A stretch of 24,618 bases of DNA from Campylobacteraceae bacterium (GCA_012521935.1 JAAYLJ010000023.1:1-24618); one strand, 5' to 3'; positions 14,894 through 23,319 are shown, counted from the stretch's first letter. Translations and numbers: made by a program. The notes: a model not told the origin generated them from the sequence alone.

Positions 14894-16320
14894 TAGTTAT
14901 CCAACTTCTGTTTTAACAGTTCATTTACTTTTGCAGGATTTGCGCTGCCTTTGCTAGCTTTCATTACCTGTCCTACAAAAAACCCAAAAAGTTTATCTTT
15001 TCCACTTCTATACTCTTCTACTTTATCATTATTTTTAGATAAAACTTCCTCTATTAAAGATAAAATAGCCCCATCATCACTTACTTGCTTTAATCCAAGC
15101 TTTTCTATCGCTTCATCAACTTCCCCGCCACTAGCCATGAGTTCATCTAAAACATCTTTTCCTGCTTTATTGCTAATGGTGCCATCTTCAATTCTTTTAA
15201 CTAAGTTTGTCAAAGTTTTTGCACTAATTGGACTATTTTCAATGCTAACTCCATGACTAAATCTACCTAAAAGCTCAACGGTTAGCCAAGATACACTAAG
15301 TTTTGGATCTGCGCCTAAACTTAGCATCTTTTCAAAAAATGAAGCTAACTCTACACTGCTTGTTATGACGGTTGCATCGTACTCTTTGATGCCGAAATCT
15401 TTAACAAAACGACTCTTTTTTTCATCTGGAAGCTCTGGGATAACTCTTCCCTCATCCATCATCTCTTTTGGGATAACTAAAGGTAAAAGATCTGGATCTG
15501 GAAAATATCTATAATCCGCACTATCTTCCTTTCCTCTCATACTTCTAGTAATTCCTGCTTGAATATCATAAAGTCTTGTCTCTTGAACTACTTCTTTATC
15601 ATAAACCCCATCTTCCCACGCCTCAGCCTGTCTTTTTACTTCATAATCAATTGCTCTTTGGATAAATCTAAATGAGTTTAAATTCTTTATCTCAACCCTA
15701 GTGTATAGTTTTGGATCGTTTTTAGGCCTAATGGAAACATTCGCATCACATCTAAAACTGCCTTCTTGCATATTTGCATCACTTATATCTATGTATCTTA
15801 AAATAGCATGAAGTTTTTTTAAGTAAAGCACCGCTTCATCGCTACTTCTTAAGTCTGGCTCACTTACAATTTCAAGCAGTGGGGTGCCAGCTCTATTTAA
15901 ATCAACCAAGCTTCTATCATCTTCATGTATGTTTTTCCCAGCATCCTCTTCTAAATGCGCTCTAGTGATGCCAATGCGCTTTTTTGATCCATCTTCAAAA
16001 TCAATAAAAATTTCACCATTTTCAACGATTGGCTTATATAGTTGACTAATTTGATAACCTTTTGGCAAATCTGGATAAAAATAGTTTTTTCTATCAAAGG
16101 TTGAAACTTCATTAACTGTTGCATTAACTGCTGTTCCAAAATTTATAGACTTTTTAACAACTTCTTTATTTAAAACTGGCAAAGCCCCAGGAAGTGCCAA
16201 ACATGCTGGGCATACATTTGTATTTGGAGCATCTCCAAATCTAGTAGAACATGAGCAAAAAAGCTTTGTTTTTGTATTTAATTGGGCGTGGACTTCGAGT
16301 CCAATAACAACTTCAAACAT
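14893..16320 (-). CDS. gatB: Aspartyl/glutamyl-tRNA(Asn/Gln) amidotransferase subunit B
   Basis: GatB is the tRNA-binding and kinase-like subunit of GatCAB, which converts misacylated Glu-tRNA(Gln) and/or Asp-tRNA(Asn) to the amidated forms. The 475-residue protein starts MFEVVIGLEVHAQLNTKTKL. It carries zinc-ligand cysteines in LFCSCSTRFGDAPNTNVCPAC (Cys22, 24, 37, 40), NYFYPDLPKGYQISQ and RVEIKNLNSFRF. HLEEDAGKNIHE lies in the cradle domain, RGKEDSADYRYFPDPDLLP follows, and the C-terminal YqeY-like tail binds tRNA. The start is preceded by AAAAAGGT 5-6 nt upstream. gatA and gatC are not in the window. Confidence 0.97.
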   Translation of the reverse strand: MFEVVIGLEVHAQLNTKTKLFCSCSTRFGDAPNTNVCPACLALPGALPVLNKEVVKKSINFGTAVNATVNEVSTFDRKNYFYPDLPKGYQISQLYKPIVENGEIFIDFEDGSKKRIGITRAHLEEDAGKNIHEDDRSLVDLNRAGTPLLEIVSEPDLRSSDEAVLYLKKLHAILRYIDISDANMQEGSFRCDANVSIRPKNDPKLYTRVEIKNLNSFRFIQRAIDYEVKRQAEAWEDGVYDKEVVQETRLYDIQAGITRSMRGKEDSADYRYFPDPDLLPLVIPKEMMDEGRVIPELPDEKKSRFVKDFGIKEYDATVITSSVELASFFEKMLSLGADPKLSVSWLTVELLGRFSHGVSIENSPISAKTLTNLVKRIEDGTISNKAGKDVLDELMASGGEVDEAIEKLGLKQVSDDGAILSLIEEVLSKNNDKVEEYRSGKDKLFGFFVGQVMKASKGSANPAKVNELLKQKLDN

Positions 16321-16331
16321 AAATTACCTTT

Positions 16332-16889
16332 TTATTTTGGTAGAAAGTATCGAATGGAAGCAAATCCTTTTGCGTAAGCTTCTTCACATAAGCTTATCTG
16401 CTTTTTTGTTATAATGCCCCCAAGCGCGTAAACATCGATGCTAAGTATAGCAGTAATTTCTTTTAACTTCTCTAAACCAACAGGCTCTCCTTTATTTGGA
16501 GAGTGAAAGATTGGACTAAAAGTTACCGCATTAGCCCCTAAAGACTCAGCCATTAAAGCTTCATCTTTTGAATGAGTACTTACAATGGTAAAAAGCCCAC
16601 TCTTTTTAGCCTCTTTAAGCAAATCTATTAAGTTAAATGGAAGATGTATTCCATCTGTTTTTAACTCTTTTGCTAGTTTTAAATCACTATGCAAAATGGC
16701 TTTTGCACCACTATCTTTTACAAGTTTAATGAAAACTGGAGCTAAATTTGAGTAATTTAAAAACTCTTTATCCCTAAAACATGCCATATCTGGCTTTTTT
16801 AAAGAAAGTACTTCATTTAGTTTTTTTGAAAAACTATTTAAATCTCTGCCATAATAATTTGGATCAGTTATTAGATATGATTTTATCAT
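16332..16889 (-). CDS. Thiamine phosphate synthase / TenI superfamily protein
   Basis: A 185-residue TIM-barrel protein from ATG 16889, whose N-terminus MIKSYLITDPNYYG fits the family. A frame open to a TTG at 16913 adds only eight residues without a ribosome site. Motifs match ThiE/TenI in order: ACFRDKE (for the usual LReK), AILHSD, DGIHLP, VSTHS, FSPIFHSPNKGEPVGLEKL and YALGGI, ending GFASIR. Canonical ThiE couples the pyrimidine and thiazole moieties of thiamine; TenI is a thiazole tautomerase. The phosphate-site end GFASIRYFLPK is more TenI-like than ThiE-like, so I leave the exact reaction open. The start overlaps the upstream membrane protein by 26 nt, and the gatB ATG follows 11 nt after its stop. 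Confidence 0.8.
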   Translation of the reverse strand: MIKSYLITDPNYYGRDLNSFSKKLNEVLSLKKPDMACFRDKEFLNYSNLAPVFIKLVKDSGAKAILHSDLKLAKELKTDGIHLPFNLIDLLKEAKKSGLFTIVSTHSKDEALMAESLGANAVTFSPIFHSPNKGEPVGLEKLKEITAILSIDVYALGGIITKKQISLCEEAYAKGFASIRYFLPK

Positions 16890-17139
16890 TAAGTAGCTTT
16901 TCAATCGACTCAAGCAGCTTAGTTTGCCTTTTTAACTCCTCTTGTTTTTCTATTTGTAAACTTGCCATCTCAAATAAAATAATTGAAAAAAAGCCTGGTA
17001 ATGAAGCTACAAAAGCGATAAAAATGGTATTTAAAATTCCAAGTGGATAAAAAGATAAAGCCCCTATTAGTGCTCCTGCTATTGCTAGAGCCCATGACGC
17101 TCCTATAAAGATAGAAAGTAGAGGCTTTAAAGGGATCAT
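16864..17139 (-). CDS. Small two-helix membrane protein with C-terminal coiled coil, next to atpB
   Basis: A 91-residue protein that I do not recognise. It has two predicted membrane helices (about 5-30, LLSIFIGASWALAIAGALIG; about 35-58, GILNTIFIAFVASLPGFFSI). A charged C-terminal helix (about 60-88, QIEKQEELKRQTKLLESIEK) has heptad-like spacing of hydrophobic residues. The ATG is only 3 nt after the atpB stop, so translation is coupled to F0 subunit a. C. jejuni has, as I recall, a small membrane protein gene in the same place (Cj1203c). The tight coupling may mean an accessory role in ATP synthase assembly, but this is inference only. Confidence 0.8.
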   Translation of the reverse strand: MIPLKPLLSIFIGASWALAIAGALIGALSFYPLGILNTIFIAFVASLPGFFSIILFEMASLQIEKQEELKRQTKLLESIEKLLNDKIISNN

Positions 17140-17142
17140 TAG

Positions 17143-17823
17143 TTATTTATCTTCGCTAATAAGCACTGCTCCAGCTAGATAAACAAAGGTTAAAATCATA
17201 AATATAAAAGATTGTAAAATCGCCATTAAACCTAAAAGCGCATAAGCTGTAAGAGGTGCAACCCATGGAGCTAATGCAAGTAAAACAGCCAAGAAAAGAT
17301 CATCTCCTTTTATGTTTCCAAAAAGACGAAATGAAAGGGAGATAACCCTTGAAATATGTGAGAGAACTTCAACAGGAAACATGATTGGAGCTAAGGCTTT
17401 TACTGGTCCCATAAAGTGAGCAAAATATTTTACAACTCCATTTTCTCTAATGCCTTCAAAGTTATAGTAGATAAAAACAATCAAAGCCAAACTAAGAGTA
17501 AAGTCTAAAAAAGCTGTTGGCGCTTCAAAGCCAGGAACCATTCCTATTAAGTTTGCTACACAAACCATCAGTCCTATGGTTGCTACTAATGGAAGATATT
17601 TTCTAGCTAATTCATCTGAGCCTAAAGTATCTCTTCCCATTGACATAACCCCGCCTAAATATGCTTCAAATATATTTTGAAAACCTCTAGGAACAAGTTG
17701 CATAGAAGATGTAGCAAGTCTAGCTAAACCTATGGCAATTATGGCTACTAAAATTACATGAAAAAGATATATCCAAGCATGATTTTGTGAAATTAAGCCC
17801 GCAAAAAGAAAAAGATCCTTCAT
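17143..17823 (-). CDS. atpB: ATP synthase F0 subunit a
   Basis: Subunit a forms the proton half-channels beside the c-ring. In the 226-residue protein the essential arginine is Arg166 in SLSFRLFGNIKGDD. Other family marks are MVPGFEAPTAFLDFTLSLAL (95-114), IMFPVEVLSHISRVISL (147-163) and the last helix ILQSFIFMILTFVYLAGAVL. About five to six membrane helices are visible. The gene stands alone, not within an atp operon, as is typical in this phylum where atpB is separate from atpFHAGDC. It has its own TATAAT at 17855-17860 and the ribosome site AAAGG. It is followed 3 nt later by the small membrane protein. Confidence 0.96.
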   Translation of the reverse strand: MKDLFLFAGLISQNHAWIYLFHVILVAIIAIGLARLATSSMQLVPRGFQNIFEAYLGGVMSMGRDTLGSDELARKYLPLVATIGLMVCVANLIGMVPGFEAPTAFLDFTLSLALIVFIYYNFEGIRENGVVKYFAHFMGPVKALAPIMFPVEVLSHISRVISLSFRLFGNIKGDDLFLAVLLALAPWVAPLTAYALLGLMAILQSFIFMILTFVYLAGAVLISEDK

Positions 17824-17854
17824 CTACCAACCTTTGATTGTAAAAATTTGGGTG

Positions 17855-17860
17855 ATTATA
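17855..17860 (-). promoter_or_regulatory. -10 box (TATAAT) for atpB
   Basis: The minus strand reads TTGATATAATCACCC in the 49-bp gap between the TIGR02757 gene and atpB. The predicted start is about 25 nt upstream of the ATG. It probably lets the downstream housekeeping genes (atpB through pyrC') be expressed independently of the flagellar operon. Confidence 0.6.
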
Positions 17861-17872
17861 TCAATTAAATGG

Positions 17873-18631
17873 TTAAGCATTTATTAACTTTATCTTTTTC
17901 TCTTGACCAACTCTATATAGTGCAAAATCGTACTTTACAGGATCTTTTGGATCAAATTTTTTAAGTGCGTTAGTTAGCTTAATGACAGTTTCTAAATCAT
18001 AATTTTTTCTATCAATTAATTTTAAAGCCAAAGAGACTTTATGAGTATGAGTATCAAGTGGAATTAACAAATCTTCTTTTTTAACTCCACTCCAAAGCCC
18101 TAAATCTATCTCATCTTTTCTAACCATCCATCTTAAATAAAGAAGCCATCTTTTAAAAGTTCCTTTTGTTTTTTTATCTATATTTCCAATTAAAAAACTA
18201 TATCCTCTTGAGCTATAATCACTCTTTGTAAAAATAGCTTTTTGCAAAGAGTTAATCCCTTCAAGAATGGATCTATTTTTCAAATAAGATGGTAAAAAAA
18301 ACTCATTTAATGATCCATCTTTTTTGAGTCTATTTAAAGACAAAAAGAGTGTTTTTACATCTTCACTATTTTGAAATCTATATGGAGAGAAGTTACTATT
18401 TTTAATCTCATCTTCATCTTTATCTAAAAGAGAAAAATCAAGACTTTCTAAATACTTTACAATCATTTTTGCATTTCCATAAGCAAAAAGAGCACAAATT
18501 AAAGTTACATACTCATCTTTATAAATATGCGCAACTTGAACTGGATCTGGTTTTGCTAGCTTAGATAACTCAAATTTGGAGTTTCTAAGAGACGCTTCTT
18601 TATTTAAAATATCTTTAAGAGATTGCTTCAT
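17873..18631 (-). CDS. TIGR02757 (DUF2400) family protein
   Basis: A 252-residue soluble protein of the TIGR02757/DUF2400 family, of unknown biochemical function. Family marks seen in order are PDPVQVAHIYKDEYVTLICA (28-47), ALFAYGNAKMI, SPYRFQNSEDVKTLF, KRWLLYLRWMVRKDEIDLGLW (about 160-180), LLIPLDTHTHKVSLAL and DPKDPVKYDFALYRVG near the C-terminus. The invariant-looking histidines are in DTHTHK. The gene overlaps the upstream ABC permease by 17 nt, so it belongs to the same transcript. Confidence 0.85.
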   Translation of the reverse strand: MKQSLKDILNKEASLRNSKFELSKLAKPDPVQVAHIYKDEYVTLICALFAYGNAKMIVKYLESLDFSLLDKDEDEIKNSNFSPYRFQNSEDVKTLFLSLNRLKKDGSLNEFFLPSYLKNRSILEGINSLQKAIFTKSDYSSRGYSFLIGNIDKKTKGTFKRWLLYLRWMVRKDEIDLGLWSGVKKEDLLIPLDTHTHKVSLALKLIDRKNYDLETVIKLTNALKKFDPKDPVKYDFALYRVGQEKKIKLINA

Positions 18632-19424
18632 TTTGATTAAATATGGATTGCATAAAGTCAGAGAGTTTGATTAGAGAAAAGGTTATTAGAAAAATCATAA
18701 GTCCAGGAAAAAAACTAACCCACCAAGCTACATCTAAAACCTCTTTTCCCTCAGCCAAGATTGAACCCCAACTAACTTGTGGAGGCATAATCCCAACACC
18801 TAAAAAAGAGAGTCCGCTCTCAGCAAGTATCGCTCCGCTAACTCCAAAAGTAAAGCTAATGAAAAAGATTGGAGCTAATAAAGGTGTAAAATATTTAATT
18901 ATGATTTTAAAAGAGTTTACATTTGAAATTTTGAGTATTTTAATAAATGGTTTTTGAGCAATTGAGAAACTTTCACTTCTAATAAGCCTTGCCATGCTCA
19001 TCCAGCCAGTAATTGAAATGATGATTATAAGAGCAAAAGATGAAGCCTCAACATAACTAACTAAAGCTAAAAGTAGAAAAAAAGTTGGAAAAGTTAGAAA
19101 AAAATCTATTAAAATCACTATGGATTTATCTACAATTTTTCCAAAAAATCCAGCACTCACACCTATCATTAATCCCAAAAAACTAGCAATTAAAGAGCTA
19201 CCTACTCCAATTGCCAAAGAGAGCCTGCCGCCCTCTAAAACCCTATGTAAAAGATCTCTTCCTAGCCTATCTGTTCCAAAAGGGTGCAAAAAAGATGGTG
19301 GGAGTAAAATCTCTTTTGCATTAAAGTTATTTACGGAGTCAAAAAAGAGAGAGGGCCCCAAAAAAGAGAGTAAAAAGATTGAAATTAAAATCAATAATGA
19401 AATTTTTGGAAGCCGTTTTTTCAC
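18615..19424 (-). CDS. ABC transporter permease, DppC/OppC family
   Basis: A 269-residue inner-membrane permease of the oligopeptide/dipeptide/nickel type. The N-terminal helix (10-28) precedes the family segment LHPFGTDRLGRDLLHRVLEGGRLSL (about 46-70). A five-helix permease core follows, with the EAA-type coupling loop near 145-170 (ARLIRSESFSIAQKPFIKIL) and ESGLSFLGVGIMPPQVSWGSI near 206-226. The start is GTG at 19424, one base after the flgK stop. No partner permease (DppB), ATPase or binding protein is in the window, so the rest of the transporter must be elsewhere. The substrate is unknown. Confidence 0.9.
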   Translation of the reverse strand: MKKRLPKISLLILISIFLLSFLGPSLFFDSVNNFNAKEILLPPSFLHPFGTDRLGRDLLHRVLEGGRLSLAIGVGSSLIASFLGLMIGVSAGFFGKIVDKSIVILIDFFLTFPTFFLLLALVSYVEASSFALIIIISITGWMSMARLIRSESFSIAQKPFIKILKISNVNSFKIIIKYFTPLLAPIFFISFTFGVSGAILAESGLSFLGVGIMPPQVSWGSILAEGKEVLDVAWWVSFFPGLMIFLITFSLIKLSDFMQSIFNQNEAIS

Positions 19425-19425
19425 T

Positions 19426-21279
19426 CTACTTTAATCCTAAAAGTGTCTCTAAAAGCTTATCTATTGTTGTGATAACTTTTGAATTTGCACTATAAGCAGT
19501 TTGAAATCTCATCAAATCAACAAGCTCTTCATCGATACTTACGCCGCTTATTGATTGATGTTCAGCAAAAACTGTATTAAAAAGAGCTAAATTTGTATCG
19601 TTTTTTTGAGCAGTTGACTCAGCATCAGATGCAACTCTTGAGGTTACAGATCTATAAAAACTCTCAATACTTTCAGTTACTACTACATTATTACTTTTAT
19701 AAAATGAAATGCTTTCATATTGAAGTTGTATCATCTCATTTGCTACACTATTGTTTCCTGAAACTGGGGCACTAAACCCTTGTAAGGAGCTTGGATCTTT
19801 TAAAAGATTGTAATCCACGCTAGCTGATTTCGCATCATTTCCTTCAAAAAATCTACTTATCCCAATAAGTCCTGGCAAGTTTGTACCACCATCTTCTATG
19901 GCTATAGTAAAACCTCTATTTGCATCTGTTGGAGAGAGCGAGAGTCTTCCCTCTTTATTGTTTAAATCATATCCAAAGCTAGCGAAAAAATAGTCATCCA
20001 CATCATTTGTACTATTATTATCATTATTATCATCACTGTTTGAGTTGATTTGCCCCACTATACTCTCAGGTGTGCCATCATCCATGGCAGTAGTGCTATC
20101 AACATTAATTGTTTTTCTAGCTACTTCATTCCCTTGTGTGTCATAAATTATAATGTCAAAACTACCTCTTTGTATGCTGCTATCATAGTTTGTCAAGCTC
20201 ATATCGCTTTCTAAATGTTTCATACCAGAAGATACCATGCTCTCTTTTGCGCTTTTTGCATAGATATTATTTGTTTGGACTATGAATGATTTTGCAAAAG
20301 CATCTAAATCATCTATATATCCTTGCAAGATCCCATCTTGTGGATAGCCCTCATCATGTTCATTTATGATTCTTCCTCTTAAATCAAGCATAGCTCCAAT
20401 TTTACCGCCTTGAATGGCAGTAGTCATATCTATCATTCTTCCATCTTCTTGCTCATGGTAAATGGAGTAGTAAGAGCTATTGTTTTTAAAATTATCTATA
20501 ACAACAGGATGAAAAGTAGCGCCATCAACAAAAGAGTAACCAGCAATATTTAAGTGATAATCTCTCCCAAGGTCAGTTAAGTTTGCATCTATAACATTTT
20601 CACTTCTCATTTGACCTTTAAAAACTGAAAATTCAACAAGTTCAGCCAAGGTTAACTCAAGCTTATCCCTTTGGTCTCTTAAGTCATTTGCCCTTTCAAA
20701 ACCACCGCTTTCTATTCTTGAAATTTCGCCATTTATCTTTGCTATTTGCTCACCAATTCTATTTAACTCATCAATATTTGTTTTAAGCTCATCATTAATA
20801 CTGTTTTGAAGAGTTCTTACCTTTTCTCTAGTGTTTGATAGGTTTGAGACTAAAGTATCTGCCCTTTGGATAAGGTTTATTTTTTGAGGCCCATCATTTG
20901 GATTAGAAGCAAAGTTATTCCAAGCCTCAAAATAGTTTTTTATATCTTCTTGCAAGCCAGCACCTTGTAAGTCTGGAAAATATTTAGCAACCTCTTCCAA
21001 TCTTTTTTGCGAGTAGCTTGTATTTGAGAGCATGTTTGAGCTTTGTTTTAATCTTGCATATATAAACTCATCATGAATTCTTGTAATGGTATCAATTCTT
21101 GCCCCAGTTCCAATATCTCCTGGCCTAGTATGTAAAGGAACACTAGCAGAGCTTACAACTCTTTGCCTTGTATAGTAGTCATTGTTTGCATTTGAGATAT
21201 TGTGTCCTGCAGTTGCAATTGAAATATCAGCAACTTTTAACCCTGAAACACCAGTATTTAATGTACTAAAAAGACTCAT
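19426..21279 (-). CDS. flgK: Flagellar hook-associated protein 1 FlgK
   Basis: FlgK forms the first hook-filament junction ring. The 617-residue length is within the range seen in this phylum. The N-terminal rod-type helix is LFSTLNTGVSGLKVADISIA, with the ANNDYYTRQRVV signature (31-42) and RPGDIGTGARIDTITRIHDE (52-71). The helical coiled region is at about 120-215, and a variable domain lies between (320-500). The C-terminal polymerisation segment ends SIDEELVDLMRFQTAYSANS then KLLETLLGLK. An Asp/Asn-rich stretch (about 410-425, NSDDNNDNNSTNDVDD) falls in the surface-exposed variable domain. The stop is TAG. It lies 1 nt downstream of flgN and is likely exported with FlgN as chaperone. Confidence 0.97.
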   Translation of the reverse strand: MSLFSTLNTGVSGLKVADISIATAGHNISNANNDYYTRQRVVSSASVPLHTRPGDIGTGARIDTITRIHDEFIYARLKQSSNMLSNTSYSQKRLEEVAKYFPDLQGAGLQEDIKNYFEAWNNFASNPNDGPQKINLIQRADTLVSNLSNTREKVRTLQNSINDELKTNIDELNRIGEQIAKINGEISRIESGGFERANDLRDQRDKLELTLAELVEFSVFKGQMRSENVIDANLTDLGRDYHLNIAGYSFVDGATFHPVVIDNFKNNSSYYSIYHEQEDGRMIDMTTAIQGGKIGAMLDLRGRIINEHDEGYPQDGILQGYIDDLDAFAKSFIVQTNNIYAKSAKESMVSSGMKHLESDMSLTNYDSSIQRGSFDIIIYDTQGNEVARKTINVDSTTAMDDGTPESIVGQINSNSDDNNDNNSTNDVDDYFFASFGYDLNNKEGRLSLSPTDANRGFTIAIEDGGTNLPGLIGISRFFEGNDAKSASVDYNLLKDPSSLQGFSAPVSGNNSVANEMIQLQYESISFYKSNNVVVTESIESFYRSVTSRVASDAESTAQKNDTNLALFNTVFAEHQSISGVSIDEELVDLMRFQTAYSANSKVITTIDKLLETLLGLK

Positions 21280-21280
21280 T

Positions 21281-21709
21281 TTAAACCCTCACTTTCAGCA
21301 ATGACGCAGGCTTTGGAGTAGATTTTTGATAACCATCAGACTCCCTAGGGAACATGCTATCAAGCAAAGAGTTATAAAATTCACTAACGGAGACTACATA
21401 TTTTGCATACTGTTTGTTGACTAAATGGAGGGAGTTTAAAGCTTCTTTCATTAAAGAAAGGCCATCTTTTTCTTCTTTAGTTAAAACACTTTCTAACTCT
21501 TTACCGCTATTTTCTTCAACTTTTTTAAGAAGTTCATTATCAAGTAGGCTTTTTTTAGTAATGAAAGATTGGATTAAATCATTCTTCAAGCTAACTCTAG
21601 AGGCAACATTTCTATGATTTGCCTCTTTTATATCAGCTATATCATCTTTGGTTAACTTAATTAAACTGTTAACATCTTTTGTAGCGCTTTCTAAGTAGTG
21701 ACTTAGCAT
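21281..21709 (-). CDS. flgN: FlgN-like flagellar export chaperone
   Basis: A 142-residue, almost wholly helical acidic/lysine-rich protein with heptad patterns (about 8-60 and 75-115), consistent with the FlgN chaperone that keeps FlgK and FlgL export-competent. Sequence similarity to enteric FlgN is weak, so the call rests mostly on helical composition, size and position between flgM and flgK, the same order as C. jejuni (Cj1465) as I remember it. A good AAGGAAAAG precedes the ATG. Confidence 0.75.
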   Translation of the reverse strand: MLSHYLESATKDVNSLIKLTKDDIADIKEANHRNVASRVSLKNDLIQSFITKKSLLDNELLKKVEENSGKELESVLTKEEKDGLSLMKEALNSLHLVNKQYAKYVVSVSEFYNSLLDSMFPRESDGYQKSTPKPASLLKVRV

Positions 21710-21732
21710 AATCTTTTCCTTTTGAAAAAAGA

Positions 21733-21933
21733 TCAGCCAAGCAACTCCGAAGCGATAGACTTTGCAGTCTTTTCCATATCTAGAACATAAGTTCCATTTG
21801 CTATCTGCTCTTTAATGAGGGCTACTTGGTCTGTCTTTTCTGTTTTTTCAACTTCAATTTTCTTTTCGCTATCGTTTTTAGGCGATAGCTTAGCAGCAAG
21901 CAACGCAGCTTGCGATTGCACCGCTTTAATCAT
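21733..21933 (-). CDS. flgM: Anti-sigma-28 factor FlgM
   Basis: FlgM binds and inhibits FliA (sigma-28) until the hook is finished. At 66 residues it is short, as in other Campylobacterota. The C-terminal half (about 35-66: DQVALIKEQIANGTYVLDM, then EKTAKSIASELLG) is the sigma-binding region common to FlgM proteins. The N-terminal half is lysine/glutamate-rich and probably disordered. It has its own sigma-28 promoter (21962-21988), giving negative feedback, and ribosome site AAAGGAT 6 nt upstream. Confidence 0.93.
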   Translation of the reverse strand: MIKAVQSQAALLAAKLSPKNDSEKKIEVEKTEKTDQVALIKEQIANGTYVLDMEKTAKSIASELLG

Positions 21934-21961
21934 CTTCTATCCTTTGTAGCTTTGTAACACT

Positions 21962-21988
21962 ACATCGGCGTAGAAAAAAATTTATTTA
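21962..21988 (-). promoter_or_regulatory. Sigma-28 (FliA) promoter for flgM
   Basis: The minus strand reads TAAATAAA (21988-21981), 11 nt, then GCCGATGT (21969-21962). The spacing of 11 nt between the two 8-mers matches the FliA consensus TAAAGTTT-N11-GCCGATAA. The -35 element is made from the last codons and TAA stop of flgJ. It implies flgM (and flgN-flgK) are boosted by FliA. Confidence 0.78.
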
Positions 21989-22272
21989 GCATTCTCCTTT
22001 AAAAAATTAAAAAGAAGCTCACTAAATCCAAAAGATCCACTAAACTCTTGACTCATCGTATCGTTATACATAGATTGATAGATTTTGTCTCCTGAATCTT
22101 TTGGAAAAAGTGTGCTCTTGTCTTTTAACGCTATATCTAAAACTTGTTTTACAAAAAAAGCTTCAAAATTATCTGTTTGCTCCTTTAAAAGCCTATCTTC
22201 TTTTGTGTTTATCTCAATTTTTGGAGCTTGATACCCCATGAGTGCTAAACTATTAATATCATTTTTAAACAT
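21982..22272 (-). CDS. flgJ: Rod-binding protein, FlgJ N-terminal domain type
   Basis: A 96-residue protein with only the rod-binding half of FlgJ. The family segment LLKEQTDNFEAFFVKQVLDI precedes SMYNDTMSQEFSGSFGFSELLF. It lacks the C-terminal muramidase domain of enteric FlgJ, as is usual in the Campylobacterota. It is thought to chaperone or cap rod growth in the periplasm. It lies immediately after flgI (the ATG follows the flgI TAA), and its own stop is embedded in the flgM sigma-28 promoter. Confidence 0.92.
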   Translation of the reverse strand: MFKNDINSLALMGYQAPKIEINTKEDRLLKEQTDNFEAFFVKQVLDIALKDKSTLFPKDSGDKIYQSMYNDTMSQEFSGSFGFSELLFNFLKENAK

Positions 22273-23316
22273 TTAAATTACCTCCAATTTAGCTCTAACA
22301 GCCCCAGCTCTTTTGATGTTTTCAAGAATTGCAATTATCTCTTTAGGTGTTGCTCCAAGGCGATTTAAGGCTCTAGTTACATTTGCAATTGTAGTTTTGT
22401 TTTTATCCATACTTACTATGCTCTCATTTGGATTTAAACTAACCCCATCTTTTAAATCTATTGCACCCTCTTCTTCAATAACGCTTGGTTGTATTTTCAG
22501 AGTAATAGCCCCATGAGTTATTACTATTGGATCAACCAAAATGTCCACCCCAGCAACCACAGTTCCAGTCCTCTCATCAATTATAATCCTGTTTTCTTTC
22601 TCATACTCAATGTTTAAATCTAGTGCTTTAGCTAAAAATTCAACCATAGAGATGTTTCCAGGCCTTTGCATTGCAACAGTTCTAGGATCAATTGCAACTG
22701 CAACCTTCTCATCAAAGTGTAAATTTATACTATTTTCAATCGCAAGAGCTGTTTTAAAATCTGATACTTTTAAACTTAGATTTGCATTTAATTGGCTGTA
22801 AATGTCATAAACAACCTCTCTTTCAACCAAGGCTCCCTCAAATATAGTCCCCGCAGTTGCGTGAGATGGCGTTCCTGAACCTCTTACATTTCTTCCGCCA
22901 ATACTAATTGAGCCTTGGGCTAGAGCGTAAATCTCGCCATCAACTCCCTTTAATGGAGTCATTAATAAAGTTCCACCCTCAAGTGATTTTGCATCTCCAA
23001 TTGAAGAGACAACAGTATCTAAACTATCGCCCTGTCTTGCAAAAGGAGGCAGTTTTGCAGTTACAATTACTGCTGCGATATTTTTTGATTTTATATCATC
23101 TGGATCTATTTTTACATTTACTGTTTGTAGCAAGTTTGATAAAGATTGAAGAGTAAACTCTGATGAGCTTCCATCACCTGTTCCGCTTAAACCAACAACT
23201 AAACCATAACCGATAACTTGGTTATCTCTAACTCCAACTACATTGGCTATATCTTTAATTCGTTCTGCGTAAAGTGAAGTTGTTATTAAAACAAATGCTA
23301 AAAACAGTAAGCGCAT
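22273..23316 (-). CDS. flgI: Flagellar P-ring protein FlgI
   Basis: FlgI forms the periplasmic P ring around the rod. The 347-residue precursor has a signal peptide of 17 residues ending in LYA (MRLLFLAFVLITTSLYA). It continues ERIKDIANVVGVRDNQVIGY, with the family signature GYGLVVGLSGTGDG (37-50) and QGSISIGG (134-141). MQRPGNISMVEFLAKALDLN (213-232) and GATPKEIIAILENIKRAGAV near the end complete it. It is the first gene of flgI-flgJ-flgM-flgN-flgK. A sigma-54 promoter lies 34-49 nt upstream, and the Shine-Dalgarno (AAAGGAAA) is part of a 10-bp inverted repeat. Confidence 0.97.
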   Translation of the reverse strand: MRLLFLAFVLITTSLYAERIKDIANVVGVRDNQVIGYGLVVGLSGTGDGSSSEFTLQSLSNLLQTVNVKIDPDDIKSKNIAAVIVTAKLPPFARQGDSLDTVVSSIGDAKSLEGGTLLMTPLKGVDGEIYALAQGSISIGGRNVRGSGTPSHATAGTIFEGALVEREVVYDIYSQLNANLSLKVSDFKTALAIENSINLHFDEKVAVAIDPRTVAMQRPGNISMVEFLAKALDLNIEYEKENRIIIDERTGTVVAGVDILVDPIVITHGAITLKIQPSVIEEEGAIDLKDGVSLNPNESIVSMDKNKTTIANVTRALNRLGATPKEIIAILENIKRAGAVRAKLEVI

Positions 23317-23319
23317 CTC

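Noticed and set aside
16890..16913. An N-terminal extension of the ThiE/TenI-like protein with the doubled motif KSYL.
   Set aside because: The extension depends on a TTG inside the upstream gene without a ribosome site. The repeat of KSYL is accidental.
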